From positions 62,001-126,000 of the forward strand of contig NZ_JADEWG010000002.1 of the NCBI RefSeq assembly GCF_015207735.1: 64,000 nucleotides of DNA, given 5' to 3'. Each line of letters opens with the position of its first letter. The stretch's first letter is position 1. Both the position numbers and the translations under genes were made by a program. The notes beneath the pieces are model-generated. The model saw nothing but the letters and a program-made list of their open reading frames with translations. It was not told the origin of the DNA and ran no database searches. This DNA comes from [Phormidium] sp. LEGE 05292. Lineage in GTDB: Bacteria > Cyanobacteriota > Cyanobacteriia > Cyanobacteriales > Aerosakkonemataceae. This document shows, piece after piece, positions 9,541-18,332 of this stretch.

Positions 9541-10309
9541 TTGATGACCCTTTTAATTGATTGAGCAACCGCGCTTTAGAACCAGTTAACAAATTGTTAG
9601 CTTGAAGTTTTTGAGTATAGCTTTCCAGCAAACCTACTTCCTTCATACAAACCCCAATCAGTAGGTCTACCAAATCGGCAATATTCTCCAAATTTAGGTA
9701 AACACCACCAGTTTGACTAGCCAACCAGCGAAACACTTGTTCTGTTGACGAATCTCTACCGCACTGGGTTGCGTAAATTTTGACTCCCTTCTGTCCCAAA
9801 CTATTGCCTTCAGTTTTGTAATCGTGACCGTAAAGGCAATTAGAGGCTGCATCAATTACACCGTGAGGAGGAGCATCACCGACCAAAACTATAGCCCGAC
9901 TGCTACCAATTCGCCAATTCAGTTGGTTTGCCTGAAATAGCGCTTCTTCCACAGCTTCAGGCGCATCACCTCCGCCTGTTTTTTCCACTTGTCCGACAAA
10001 TGACCGTACTTTCTCAAAGTCAGTGGTTAAGTCTAGAACTTTGGTGACATAAGTGGAATTAGCATCACAGTAGTCACCATAGGCGACAACACCCATTCTC
10101 ACGTTGGGAACAGATTTGTAAACTTCACTGGCGAGTCGGGTTAGTTCGCGGCGCACCTGTTCCAGGTACGGGTACATACTGCCAGTGGTATCGAAGATAA
10201 AGGCCACATCCAGCTGCCTGGGAGAAACGCCCTGTGTAACTTGGGTTGGGTTGGGTTCTCCAGAATACTTGGCAAGCGTTTTTTTCAGGATGGATAACTC
10301 GCTACTCAC
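9533..10309 (-). CDS. von Willebrand factor type A domain protein
   Basis: 258-aa protein made mostly of a vWA domain. The metal-ion-dependent adhesion site is visible as DTTGS at 40-44 (a DxTxS form), with a Thr-Gly-Gly-Gly-Asp loop and the later GDAPPHG. vWA proteins bind protein partners through a bound divalent metal. The GTG start is supported by a strong GGAGG five bases upstream. It is translationally coupled to the J-domain gene, which suggests one complex. vWA-chaperone or vWA-AAA pairings occur in cyanobacterial signalling and conflict systems, so such a role is plausible. No MoxR gene is adjacent. Confidence 0.85.
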   Translation of the reverse strand: MSSELSILKKTLAKYSGEPNPTQVTQGVSPRQLDVAFIFDTTGSMYPYLEQVRRELTRLASEVYKSVPNVRMGVVAYGDYCDANSTYVTKVLDLTTDFEKVRSFVGQVEKTGGGDAPEAVEEALFQANQLNWRIGSSRAIVLVGDAPPHGVIDAASNCLYGHDYKTEGNSLGQKGVKIYATQCGRDSSTEQVFRWLASQTGGVYLNLENIADLVDLLIGVCMKEVGLLESYTQKLQANNLLTGSKARLLNQLKGSSNA

Positions 10310-10438
10310 CAGTACCTCCAGAGGTAATTTTTTCTATTCTAAAGAATGAATTGAGGGAGGAATATGACTGAGTTTTTGCTGGTGATATGAACGGTCTTCC
10401 AATCAATGTCAGATCAATTCCTTAGCTGCGGACATAGC

Positions 10439-12058
10439 TCAGTGATTGATTTCCAGTGCTTGGGTAAGGCGCTTCTGGGTTTGGGCAGTTATAGGTCTTT
10501 TGCCAGTTTCGATCATGGAAACCATAGATTTAGCTAAACCTGCCAATTCAGCAAGTTTAGTGACGCTCAACCCCTTTTCTGTTCTGAGTCTTCTCACTTC
10601 TTCTCCTGTAAGCATTGAAAAATTTAAAGACTGCTCAGGCTCAAGTCCAGTATTTGTCTGTTCAGAGCGCTTATTAGTTTTCTGAGAGAGAGGTTTTTTC
10701 CGGTTAGATTTCTTGTGCTTTGTAATCTCATCCAGTTTTTGGGCAATCTCTGCTGGAGAACGTACCCAGAGCCTACCAGCCAGTAGCTGTTCAAAACTAG
10801 CGCGTGTGCGTTTTGTAATATCAGTTAAGCGTGTCCCCTCATCCACAGTCGCATCCAATGCCCAAAAGGATGCTGCTTCTTCAGGGTCATCGGGGATGCT
10901 TGTGAACGGACTGGAGTTAAATAATTCTGGCCAGTACTGAGGTGGATAAGTTTCAGAATCTGGTTGGATACTCCATCCCTTTTCTAGTAAGACTCTCAGC
11001 GTAATTTCCCAACGCCTGACCAACTTTTTCCGTTCTTTTGAAGATGTGATGGCTGCTGTAACTAATTCTTCTCCAAAGGCAACTTTCATTAATGTCTCTA
11101 CAATTAGCGGACTGCCTGGATTGACTTTAGTTTTGAACAGTAACCAAGTCATCAGTCGTGCTGCACCCGGATGGTTATGCCAAATGCTCATCAAGTCGTG
11201 CAGCAGTCCCTGAGACAGGATACCGAACTCGTAATAGCCCGCTCTAGAGGTACGTTTTTCCTTATTGAGAAAGTATTGCGCCCAGTTTCCGCATCGTATT
11301 TTAAGCGTGAATCCTATGAGTGTCTTCTCACCAATTGGATTTCCCCGCTCATCGTAAAAACAATCTTGGTAGTGCAAAATTGGCTCTGCGATCTCCCAAA
11401 GGTAAGTGCGGCTGACGCTAAAGGCTCCAACAGCTCCTTTTTCCGGCCAGGATGCGTACACTAGAAGGTGGCAAGGTTGTTTCGCCAGTTCTAACAGCGA
11501 TCTTAACTTTTCCTGTTTGTTGAGCTTCTTGTTGTGGTTCAATCCCAAATATCGTTCCAACTGGACATCACTTAAAACGAATTGCTGCTCCCAAGGGCGA
11601 TCGAGTTGTGTAGCATAAGCAGCATAGATCAAGTGAAGGCAACCAGCGCGAATATCGAATTGCTCGATTAGAGCTAAAGCAGCTTCCCCCTCCAAGACAG
11701 CAGGGGGCTTGGTATGTAAATCATCAGTTACCCAGAAAGATATATAGCCCTGACCTTTTGCAACAGGACTTTGGTAGTAAGGCGACCCTTTCTCAGTGTT
11801 AAGCCAACTAAGATTCTGGCCTTGCGTAAGAATGTTACATCCTTCCCAAATCAATCTGTTCGATGCCATACAGTTAGTTTGACCATCGGGAAACAAATTG
11901 GGACTGGTTGGTGGTCGAGAAATGGAACGGTAGCGCCCCCGCCGTTGGGGTTGACTGCTCCGATCATTTTGAGGAACTGTCTTACCAGCAATCTGTAGCT
12001 GTTCTGATGTCCCTACTTGTCTGTTAGTATCGATTCTATTATCTGTCCCTGGCATCAC
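10439..12058 (-). CDS. large protein with C-terminal XRE helix-turn-helix
   Basis: 539-aa DNA-binding protein. The last 50 residues are a clear XRE/Cro-type helix-turn-helix (LRTEKGLSVTKLAELAGLAK, then SMVSMIETGKR). The central 400 residues are an unrecognised, probably globular domain. The first 70 residues are polar and likely disordered. The long body plus a Cro-like domain suggests a plasmid replication or copy-number regulator, but no catalytic motif supports that. The frame opens GTG-ATG; the ATG three bases downstream is equally likely. The start overlaps the end of a tiny upstream frame in ATGA fashion. Confidence 0.7.
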   Translation of the reverse strand: MMPGTDNRIDTNRQVGTSEQLQIAGKTVPQNDRSSQPQRRGRYRSISRPPTSPNLFPDGQTNCMASNRLIWEGCNILTQGQNLSWLNTEKGSPYYQSPVAKGQGYISFWVTDDLHTKPPAVLEGEAALALIEQFDIRAGCLHLIYAAYATQLDRPWEQQFVLSDVQLERYLGLNHNKKLNKQEKLRSLLELAKQPCHLLVYASWPEKGAVGAFSVSRTYLWEIAEPILHYQDCFYDERGNPIGEKTLIGFTLKIRCGNWAQYFLNKEKRTSRAGYYEFGILSQGLLHDLMSIWHNHPGAARLMTWLLFKTKVNPGSPLIVETLMKVAFGEELVTAAITSSKERKKLVRRWEITLRVLLEKGWSIQPDSETYPPQYWPELFNSSPFTSIPDDPEEAASFWALDATVDEGTRLTDITKRTRASFEQLLAGRLWVRSPAEIAQKLDEITKHKKSNRKKPLSQKTNKRSEQTNTGLEPEQSLNFSMLTGEEVRRLRTEKGLSVTKLAELAGLAKSMVSMIETGKRPITAQTQKRLTQALEINH

Positions 12059-12255
12059 TCTGGTCTTCCCCCAAATTGCTGAATAGGAGAGTGAGCGAAA
12101 TGGCAGAAGACGAAAGGCTGGGAAATTCCGATCGCACCTTTTGACGCATTAAGCCAGAAAGCTAACAGTTTCAACGGTTGCAAATTGTTTGGGTAGAATC
12201 TTAGAACTTCCGGCTGTTTGTTGAAACAGCCTACCAGGGCGATGCACTTTGTCAT
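12055..12255 (-). CDS. possible small protein, 66 aa
   Basis: Short frame filling the gap between the ParB-like gene and the XRE gene. Its stop overlaps the XRE start codon, which is the main support. No recognisable domain and no clear ribosome-binding site. It may be a chance frame. Confidence 0.25.
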   Translation of the reverse strand: MTKCIALVGCFNKQPEVLRFYPNNLQPLKLLAFWLNASKGAIGISQPFVFCHFAHSPIQQFGGRPE

Positions 12256-12288
12256 ATAGAAAAAATAGTGAAATTTATGGGGACTTCC

Positions 12289-13392
12289 TCAAGCAGCAGC
12301 TGTTTCTTCTGAAAATTCATCAGCTGTTTCGGTATTTGCACTTACCTTGTATTTGGAAACTTGTGAAACTTCTGAAACTGAAACTTCGATACGATCTACG
12401 ACTACTGGCGTGGTGCTGTCGCAGGGGTTTGCTACGGTGTCAGGAATAGAAGTAGTTTCAGCAGGAGGGCAACTGTTTGCCTTAAGTGCTGTTTCTAAAA
12501 CTTTGGCTACCCAGTCCACCAAAACCAGTTCTTCTCTTCTAGCAGCATCTTGTATCAGGGGTTGCAAGTGAGCGGGAAGCTGTAGAGTTAGGGTGAAAGT
12601 TTCTGTTGGCAGTGGCGTTCTTTTGACTTCATCAGGCGTTGCTTGTCGATAAGTCCACAATTCGCATTCTGCTCCCCGTTCGTTACCGTCCTTCTCTATA
12701 AAGTTCAATTTTCCAAACTGGTAGCAATAAAAACTGTGGGGGTCATCTAGAAACTCTCGGCTGCAATGATAGCAATTCCAGCAGCTGCGCCAATTGGCTC
12801 CTACCTCGGTTGAATCTGTTTGTGCGACAGTATCTCCTTCGGGAACCGCAGGCGTTGAAGAGGCAGCGCTTCCAGTTTCAGAACAGGCATCCTCACTCGA
12901 AAGTTGGTACTCTTTGGCAACTTGGGCAACATGAGTAGATGTAACTCTACCTGATGGGGCGGTAGAGACGGCTTTGGCCCAAGCTTCCTGTTGTTTTTGG
13001 GGAGGCAGTGTCACTAGAGGACGAGTTTGGCGCTCGTTGGCGGGAAGAATTTGTGCGCCATGGCGCACATTTTCATAGACGGTGGCCGCCTCAATTAACT
13101 GGTAAGCGGAGCGACGAGACATTTCCCAACGGCAAATGCAATATTCCTCAAAGGTTGCATATTCTTGCCGATAGAGACGCTTGTCCCGTATCTGTTGTAA
13201 GGCTTGTCCTATCTCCCAAAATGCCCTTAACCCCCGCTCAACTGTAGCTTCCAAGCTACCCAGTTCCTCTAGTTCAGCCCCTGTTAGTACATTTTCTGGC
13301 TGGAAGTTCTGTACTGACCCTTGAGGCTCACTACCAATATCGGAGGACGGGTCAGGTAAATCGGGATGACCAACACTGTGGGAAGATAGCAT
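12289..13392 (-). CDS. plasmid DNA-binding protein, ParB/KorB-like helical domain with Cys cluster
   Basis: 367-aa protein. Residues about 40-110 contain the helical motif seen in many plasmid proteins (ALQQIRDKRLYRQEYATFEE, then the helix-turn-helix-like CRWEMSRRSAYQLIEAA). The middle has a Cys-rich segment (CWNCYHCSREF, later CYQF and CELW) that could bind zinc. Near 290-330 an LPAHLQPLIQDAARREE stretch resembles a ribbon-helix-helix or dimerisation unit. A partition or replication-control role is likely but inferred. The ATG start lies 16 bases from a 37-bp inverted repeat, and a 20-bp palindrome shared with the origin region lies inside the gene. Both are potential binding sites for its own product. 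Confidence 0.65.
   Translation of the reverse strand: MLSSHSVGHPDLPDPSSDIGSEPQGSVQNFQPENVLTGAELEELGSLEATVERGLRAFWEIGQALQQIRDKRLYRQEYATFEEYCICRWEMSRRSAYQLIEAATVYENVRHGAQILPANERQTRPLVTLPPQKQQEAWAKAVSTAPSGRVTSTHVAQVAKEYQLSSEDACSETGSAASSTPAVPEGDTVAQTDSTEVGANWRSCWNCYHCSREFLDDPHSFYCYQFGKLNFIEKDGNERGAECELWTYRQATPDEVKRTPLPTETFTLTLQLPAHLQPLIQDAARREELVLVDWVAKVLETALKANSCPPAETTSIPDTVANPCDSTTPVVVDRIEVSVSEVSQVSKYKVSANTETADEFSEETAAA
13050..13069. promoter_or_regulatory. second copy of the GTGCGCCATGGCGCAC palindrome
   Basis: Twenty bases identical to the palindrome near 5.2 kb, of which 18 are perfectly palindromic here. It lies inside the ParB-like coding region. Two copies flanking the minus-strand maintenance block could be partition or looping sites. 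Confidence 0.55.
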
Positions 13393-13750
13393 TTAACTAT
13401 GGGAATCCTTGCACGTTGCCATAATTAATATGGCAACGTGCAAGTTCGATGACAAGGGGGCTTAAAACTTCTTATCAATTTGCTCCTCTAGGCTAACTTT
13501 CCCAATCCTTTTGAGTATTGGGGAGGCCGCGCCTTAGATGAGCCTTCTAACGCCTACGACCACAAACTTCTAAGGGTCATTAGTCCTAAACTGCTTGTAA
13601 ATCTGGGAGTTTCCTTTTAAATTAGTTAGAAGGATAGGTAACGTCTATAATTTTTAAAATCCCTTACCCTAGTCATGTCTCTTTGACGAGGATAGCGGTA
13701 GTGGTGCAAACATTAAAATAGTGTATAGCTATATTTGAAAGGTTACATTT
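13393..13750. other. divergent intergenic region
   Basis: This 358-base gap separates two genes that point away from each other, so it should hold both promoters. It contains the 37-bp inverted repeat and a weak CCCAAT/ATTGGG hairpin at 13501-13522. I see no gene. No convincing -35/-10 pair stood out. Confidence 0.5.
13408..13444. promoter_or_regulatory. 37-bp inverted repeat, operator or centromere candidate
   Basis: Arms of 16 bases (CTTGCACGTTGCCATA and its exact complement) flank a 5-base centre. The repeat sits 16 bases upstream of the start of the ParB-like gene in a divergent promoter region. The length and symmetry suit a dimer or tetramer of an HTH protein. Autoregulation by the ParB-like or the 144-aa HTH protein is the obvious hypothesis. 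Confidence 0.7.
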
Positions 13751-14185
13751 GTGACTACTAGCTCTGTGTCTTCTCTTCTCCAAGCTCGTCAAAAGCGGCT
13801 GACTCAACTAATAGAGCAGCTGCTAGAAGAGGGTTGGACTCAAAGTAGTTTAGCCAATGCTTTTGGTGTAGACTTCTCAACCGTACATCGGTGGTTGAGA
13901 GGCAAAACCATTCCTGAGTCTGATTCTAAAAATTTTCGGCAACTAGCTCGCGTTAGTGGTGGTACTGCTGCAACACTGCAAATTTATTTAAATGGTGAAA
14001 TTTCTTTATTAGAATATCGTAACGGTTTTGAGAAGAAAATAACATCAGAAGTAAAAGACAGTAGCAAGCCGTCTGGCTCTGACGATATTAAAAGAGAAAT
14101 ATTAGCAAAAATTAAAGCATTAGATCCAGCTGATATTGTCGATGTAATTTCCTCATCAGTAGCATTTTTAGCTAATCAAGGTTGA
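13751..14185 (+). CDS. small helix-turn-helix protein
   Basis: 144-aa protein. Residues about 12-60 hold an XRE/homeodomain-like helix-turn-helix (EEGWTQSSLANAFGVDFSTV, then HRWLRGKTIPE). The rest is a short helical tail. Start is GTG, with a GAAAGG Shine-Dalgarno-like sequence eight bases upstream. It is transcribed away from the ParB-like gene across the 37-bp inverted repeat, so it may repress one or both. A MITE-like element lies downstream. Confidence 0.75.
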   Translation: MTTSSVSSLLQARQKRLTQLIEQLLEEGWTQSSLANAFGVDFSTVHRWLRGKTIPESDSKNFRQLARVSGGTAATLQIYLNGEISLLEYRNGFEKKITSEVKDSSKPSGSDDIKREILAKIKALDPADIVDVISSSVAFLANQG

Positions 14186-14643
14186 ATTGACATACTCCCC
14201 CATCAAGACTTCGGCGTGAGCATTCAACATTTTCAGGCAGAGTGTGTATTAGTACAGGTAGATGTAGTAGCTAAATAATTATTATTGAACTTTGGACAAA
14301 GAAGAAAAGCGTTTCGCGAAGAATGGGCGCGAAGCAAATTGTTGTTTAACAAGCTTTAAGCTTAACCGGGCTTAATTTTTCATTATTAATGATAACTTAC
14401 GCGCTCTTACTTCGCGCTATTAACTCGCGAAGCATATTTCCTTTTGTCCAAAGTCCAATTATTAGTTACCTGTCTTTTATAGGTGTCTTACTAAGACAGT
14501 ATAGGTAAAGATGATTAACGGAACACCAATGATGAGAGTGACAAAGAAGCGGTATGTTCACGCTACAATCAAGCGCATCTCCCATTGTCGGTACAAGTGG
14601 GCTATCTGAGAAATCAACCCAAAAAAGGCACTCGTCTAATTTT
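14186..14643. other. intergenic region carrying a MITE-like element
   Basis: No gene seen. Most of the space is taken by the imperfect inverted-repeat element listed separately. The remainder has no clear signal. Confidence 0.5.
14271..14465. mobile_element. MITE-like element with imperfect terminal inverted repeats
   Basis: The left end reads AATTATTATTGAACTTTGGA then CAAAG. The complement of the right end reads AATAATTGGACTTTGGACAAA. The TTTGGACAAA core is exact and the similarity runs on through GCTTCGCGA-type words. The element of about 195 bp has no coding capacity. Its exact borders and target duplication are unclear. Confidence 0.45.
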
Positions 14644-15120
14644 TTATTTGACAATATCAATTCCAAAATGCTTAATAAACAGGAGTTGAGTTTGAGCAAA
14701 AGCAGCATTTAAATTCTGCCGTTCTTCCTCTCCGCCTAGACCAAAATAAGGAGAGTGATGGATGAATTTACCAAAGATTTGCTGACAAGCCTGAGCATAA
14801 GCAAATGTATTCAAAATATGTTCGTGCCAAACTCTCTGGATTTCCTGCGATGGTGCAATTTCATGTGGATAGAGATACGACAAACAGAGGAACATTTTAT
14901 AGAGAGCGATCGCCTTGTTAGTCTGCTCTAAACTCCAAGCATCTCCGTAATCAGGATTCATCAGCTTATAGCTAATTTGCGTAAAGTCAAGCTTATTCAG
15001 CTTTTCCATGATTTCGTCTTGGGTAGCACAAGCTAACCTATACTCAGAATTTGGCACTTCAGTTTGATCTGAGCGCTCCAACAATTGCTTATCAACGAGA
15101 TTCTGCGGCATAATACACAT
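14644..15120 (-). CDS. GRDP-like (glycine-rich-domain-protein N-terminal type) protein
   Basis: 158-aa protein related to the N-terminal region of glycine-rich domain proteins (DUF1399-like). The signature is visible: YKLMNP near 50, WSLEQTNKAIALYK, then a His/Trp motif RVWHEHILNT, and CQQIFGKFIHHSPYFG. The conserved His, Trp and Cys positions suggest a small binding or catalytic centre, but the function of this family in bacteria is not established. A longer paralogue lies at 47.0 kb with the same order of motifs. It stands alone on the minus strand. Confidence 0.7.
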   Translation of the reverse strand: MCIMPQNLVDKQLLERSDQTEVPNSEYRLACATQDEIMEKLNKLDFTQISYKLMNPDYGDAWSLEQTNKAIALYKMFLCLSYLYPHEIAPSQEIQRVWHEHILNTFAYAQACQQIFGKFIHHSPYFGLGGEEERQNLNAAFAQTQLLFIKHFGIDIVK

Positions 15121-15666
15121 ATTTACTTCTGGTTTTGCAAGCAGGTTTGAGCAGAAGTGTTATTATTGCTTGCTTTCAATTTTCAGAATCTCAGAGTCCT
15201 CAAACCTTTGCCTAGATACAGTTTTTGCTCAGTGTTTAGTTGTGAAACCGATCTGAAACTGATCTTGACAAAGCTCAGGGTAGGTAGATTTGAACTATTT
15301 GTAGATGTTGGGTGCAAATCCTAAAATGAGCAGATCGTGAGAAAATAAAAGAATATGAGACAAAATAGCACTAAAAATCACTTGACAAATTCACAGATAG
15401 CTTTGTTTAATAAAAACTATATGATAGGGCTTGCTGAATAAGTGGGGAAAAAGGGGAAAAAGGGAAAAGGAGAGGACGAACAAAAAGTGCAAACGTTTTG
15501 AAGTTTAGCACCCTATGAGCGATCGCTTTCTTGACCTTTAACGCCGTTTGACCCGTTGATAGACCATAATTTTCGCTTTTTTCATTCAGCAAACCCTATG
15601 ATAGAGCTTCAAACGATGAATCTCTGGCTTGTATAAGTTTTTTAAGCATCTAGAAGGCAGAGTGTA
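15121..15666. other. intergenic region with a MITE
   Basis: Upstream space between divergent genes. It contains GTGAAACC and TGAAACTGATC words near 15241-15265 and the 170-bp MITE described separately. No gene is supported; a 61-codon minus-strand frame overlaps the MITE and looks like residual transposase sequence. Confidence 0.5.
15427..15596. mobile_element. 170-bp MITE with 7-bp target-site duplication
   Basis: Terminal inverted repeats GGGCTTGCTGAATAA (left) and, by complement, GGGTTTGCTGAATGA (right). The direct repeat TATGATA flanks it exactly on both sides (15420-15426 and 15597-15603). It contains a HIP1 site and no full gene. This is a clean non-autonomous insertion. Confidence 0.8.
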
Positions 15667-16494
15667 ATGGCAGTTCGCCGAAAAAGACCTACCTTCAAGT
15701 TAACTGAGAATGCCAAATTTTTAGCTTCGCAAGCGAGAATAAGGCTGGGCTGGAAACTGGAAGATCCGACACCTCTCAAGTTAGCTAGTCAATATCTCTA
15801 CCCTAATCAAACTTGGCCAATAGAAACTCAAACAAGATGTCTTTATGCCCCAGGCATATCCCAAGCAACTTGGAAGCGTTTTTTGTATGGCATGGAGCGC
15901 ATTTCCAAGGATGTTTTTGAAGCCTTTTGTAAAATTTTAGGACTGGACTGGCAGCAAGTAGCTGAATTGGAAAATATTGCTCACACGAACCAGTTCAGTT
16001 TCAAAGAAAAAGAACCTCTTACTCCTGTTTATTTTATTAAAGAAATTCACAAAATCAATGAATTTACAAAAACTCATAATAATGAAATTATTCCTATTTT
16101 AAAGTCATTTTTGCCTAGCAATCCTTATACTCTACCATCTTTACATACTCCTGTTTCATTAAATATTTACCAACAATCAGAATTAAGCTTTCATAACTCA
16201 ATATCTATAAATATAAAATGGTTAATGAGTTTGATCGATAAAGCTAGAAATCTTTATCAAGGAAATCAGACTAACAACCAAGAAGCAGCGATTGAAATAC
16301 TAGAAATTGTTAGAAATAGTATTAATTTTCCGCCCACGTCTGACGAATATTCTCTATGGCTAGTTGTACACTATGAACTTGGTGTTGCATACAAAAACCG
16401 GATTCAGGGAGATCATATTGAAAATTTGCGTCTTGCATATAATGCTTTTGAAAAAGTTATGGTTTACGAAATACAGCAAATATCAAACCCTTGA
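15667..16494 (+). CDS. STAND-associated N-terminal domain protein, possibly truncated
   Basis: 275-aa protein. Its first 100 residues (LGWKLEDPTP, ISQATWKRFLYGMERIS, FCKILGLDWQQV) are the HTH-like adaptor found at the N-terminus of many cyanobacterial STAND NTPases. The next gene begins with the same domain. Residues about 180-270 form TPR-like helices that stop abruptly. No NTPase domain is present, so the gene may be a truncated STAND or a stand-alone partner. The ATG start follows AGAAGGCAG. The same-strand neighbours suggest a common role in signalling or conflict responses. Confidence 0.65.
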   Translation: MAVRRKRPTFKLTENAKFLASQARIRLGWKLEDPTPLKLASQYLYPNQTWPIETQTRCLYAPGISQATWKRFLYGMERISKDVFEAFCKILGLDWQQVAELENIAHTNQFSFKEKEPLTPVYFIKEIHKINEFTKTHNNEIIPILKSFLPSNPYTLPSLHTPVSLNIYQQSELSFHNSISINIKWLMSLIDKARNLYQGNQTNNQEAAIEILEIVRNSINFPPTSDEYSLWLVVHYELGVAYKNRIQGDHIENLRLAYNAFEKVMVYEIQQISNP

Positions 16495-16839
16495 GGAATA
16501 AGCATTTGAGACTATATCTAAAGAAATTGCCATAAGCGCGATCGCTACCTTTGGGCTTAGATACTTTAGCCGAAACGTCGATTCTATCGTAAGTTTTCGG
16601 TCTACTGACAATTCTCACTACTCGTCCTGGGCTGGTGCGCCGTAGGCGCACCCCATAAACATTAATGTTGATGAGAACGGGAATTTTTTATAATGCCGCC
16701 TAAGTAGTTTAGGTAACAATCGGGATTACTTATAACACATAACCTTGCTTTTTGTCAAGTCCCACATTCTGGGATTAAGGTTAAAGGAACTAGCATATAA
16801 TTGAGCTATTAACTTATCAATAAGCTGATAGTGTATCTT
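16495..16839. other. intergenic region with one hairpin
   Basis: No gene seen. It holds a short perfect hairpin (listed separately) and AT-rich sequence before the STAND gene. Confidence 0.5.
16634..16652. terminator. GGTGCGCC hairpin
   Basis: GGTGCGCC and GGCGCACC form a perfect 8-bp stem with a GTA loop. No U-tract follows, so it may be a dispersed cyanobacterial hairpin rather than a classical terminator. The arms resemble those of the palindrome at 5.2 and 13.05 kb. Confidence 0.4.
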
Positions 16840-18315
16840 ATGCCATCTTTGAAGGCATCCTCTCTAGGACTAATTAAGATCAAGCAAGCTAGAAAGGAAA
16901 AAGACTGGAATGTAGATGATCCACAATGGCTTGTAGAGGCTAGCAAGATTATCGAACCAGATAAAAATTGGCAAGATGACAAACTTTACAACATATTTGC
17001 CCCAGGTGCTGCCCTACCCACTTGGAAACGTTTTCTTAAAGGACAGGCTATTTCTTCCAATACATTCAAAGCATTCTGTCAAGTTTTAAACTTAAACTGG
17101 GAAGATGTTGTAGAGCGTCCTCCAGTTGATGAAGTAGTTTCTCAAGCTAATAGTTCTATAGCATTCTCAGCTTATGATGATAACTGGGTTGGTAAGCAAG
17201 AACTACTATCTCAATTAATTAATAAATTAAACTCAAGCTGTCGAATTCTAATCCTCACTGGTATCACTGGTATTGGCAAAAGTGCTACGGCAGAAAAATT
17301 AGTTTTTGAACTATTGTTAAAGAATTGTCACCAATTTATTTCAGAAAACTTTGACAATCAAAAACAAGCACCTGATTTTATTAGTGTAGGAGCTAAATGG
17401 TTAGATAAGTTTGGAATAACTATCGCAAGCGAAGAACACAAAGAGCCACAACAAATTCTAAATAAGTTAGTTGATTACTTGCAAAACAACGAATTTATAG
17501 TCCAGATGGACTCCTTAGAAGAAATATTAGAAGGTAACGAAGAAGAAGGTTGGAGTAATTTCAGAGACGAGTGGTGGAGCAAATTTTTTCATGCAGTCTT
17601 ATCATCAGAAAGTTTCCGAAGCCAGCTAATTTTAACATCGCAAGATTTGCCAACTTCAATATTCACACATGGCTCTCGTTATCAAAATTTCTGGCATTAT
17701 CAGCCGTTAAGTGGACTTACGGAAGAAGAACAGTTAGAGTTATTTGATAAAATGGGTTTAGACATTAAAGCAGATACATCTGTTAAAGGTTATTTAAAAC
17801 GGATTGGCTCTGCTTATGAAGGTCATCCATTGGCTTTGCGAGTAATTACTGGAGAAATAGTAAGTCACCCATTCAATGGGAATGTTTTAGCTTATTGGAG
17901 CCAATATGGTGACGAAATAGTAGAAGTAGAAAAAGCTATTGAAGAAGGTAAAGCCGGAAGAGTATCGGCTAATGATACCTTAAAATTACATAATTATACT
18001 CAAAAACTAAAGTGGTCTGTGCGATCGCGTTTAGAAAAAACGCTAAATCGCTTAGAAAAAGATGCTTATTATGCCTATATATTACTTTGTGCCGCCTCAG
18101 AATATCGCTGCGCTGTTAAAGAAAGTTGGTGGCTAAATCTTTTACAACATTGGGATGATTTGCCAGAAAGTTGGAATGAATATAAAAGCCAGCAATTACT
18201 GGATATATTGCGCGATCGTAATTTGATTGAAGAAGTAGTTGAGAATAACGAATACCTAATAAGGCAACACAACTTGATTCGCAGTATTGCACTAGAACAT
18301 CTCAAAAAATTATGA
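16840..18315 (+). CDS. STAND-type NTPase (NB-ARC-like)
   Basis: Signal-transduction ATPase with numerous domains, about 491 aa. Residues 1-95 form the HTH-like adaptor with TWKRFLKGQAIS and LNLNWEDV. Residues about 110-330 form the NTPase with P-loop GITGIGKSATAEK and a later Walker B-like IVQMDSLEE. A winged-helix region follows, ending in RQHNLIRSIALEHLK, which normally leads into sensor repeats. Here it stops, and a TPR protein begins 17 bases later in another frame. I use the ATG; a GTG nine bases upstream is possible. Such proteins oligomerise on sensing a trigger. No effector domain is visible. Confidence 0.8.
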   Translation: MPSLKASSLGLIKIKQARKEKDWNVDDPQWLVEASKIIEPDKNWQDDKLYNIFAPGAALPTWKRFLKGQAISSNTFKAFCQVLNLNWEDVVERPPVDEVVSQANSSIAFSAYDDNWVGKQELLSQLINKLNSSCRILILTGITGIGKSATAEKLVFELLLKNCHQFISENFDNQKQAPDFISVGAKWLDKFGITIASEEHKEPQQILNKLVDYLQNNEFIVQMDSLEEILEGNEEEGWSNFRDEWWSKFFHAVLSSESFRSQLILTSQDLPTSIFTHGSRYQNFWHYQPLSGLTEEEQLELFDKMGLDIKADTSVKGYLKRIGSAYEGHPLALRVITGEIVSHPFNGNVLAYWSQYGDEIVEVEKAIEEGKAGRVSANDTLKLHNYTQKLKWSVRSRLEKTLNRLEKDAYYAYILLCAASEYRCAVKESWWLNLLQHWDDLPESWNEYKSQQLLDILRDRNLIEEVVENNEYLIRQHNLIRSIALEHLKKL

Positions 18316-18332
18316 ATAAAGCCAGATAATTT

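Noticed and set aside
11171-11464. 97-codon plus-strand frame
   Set aside because: Antisense to the XRE protein gene, whose own frame is long and carries a clear domain.
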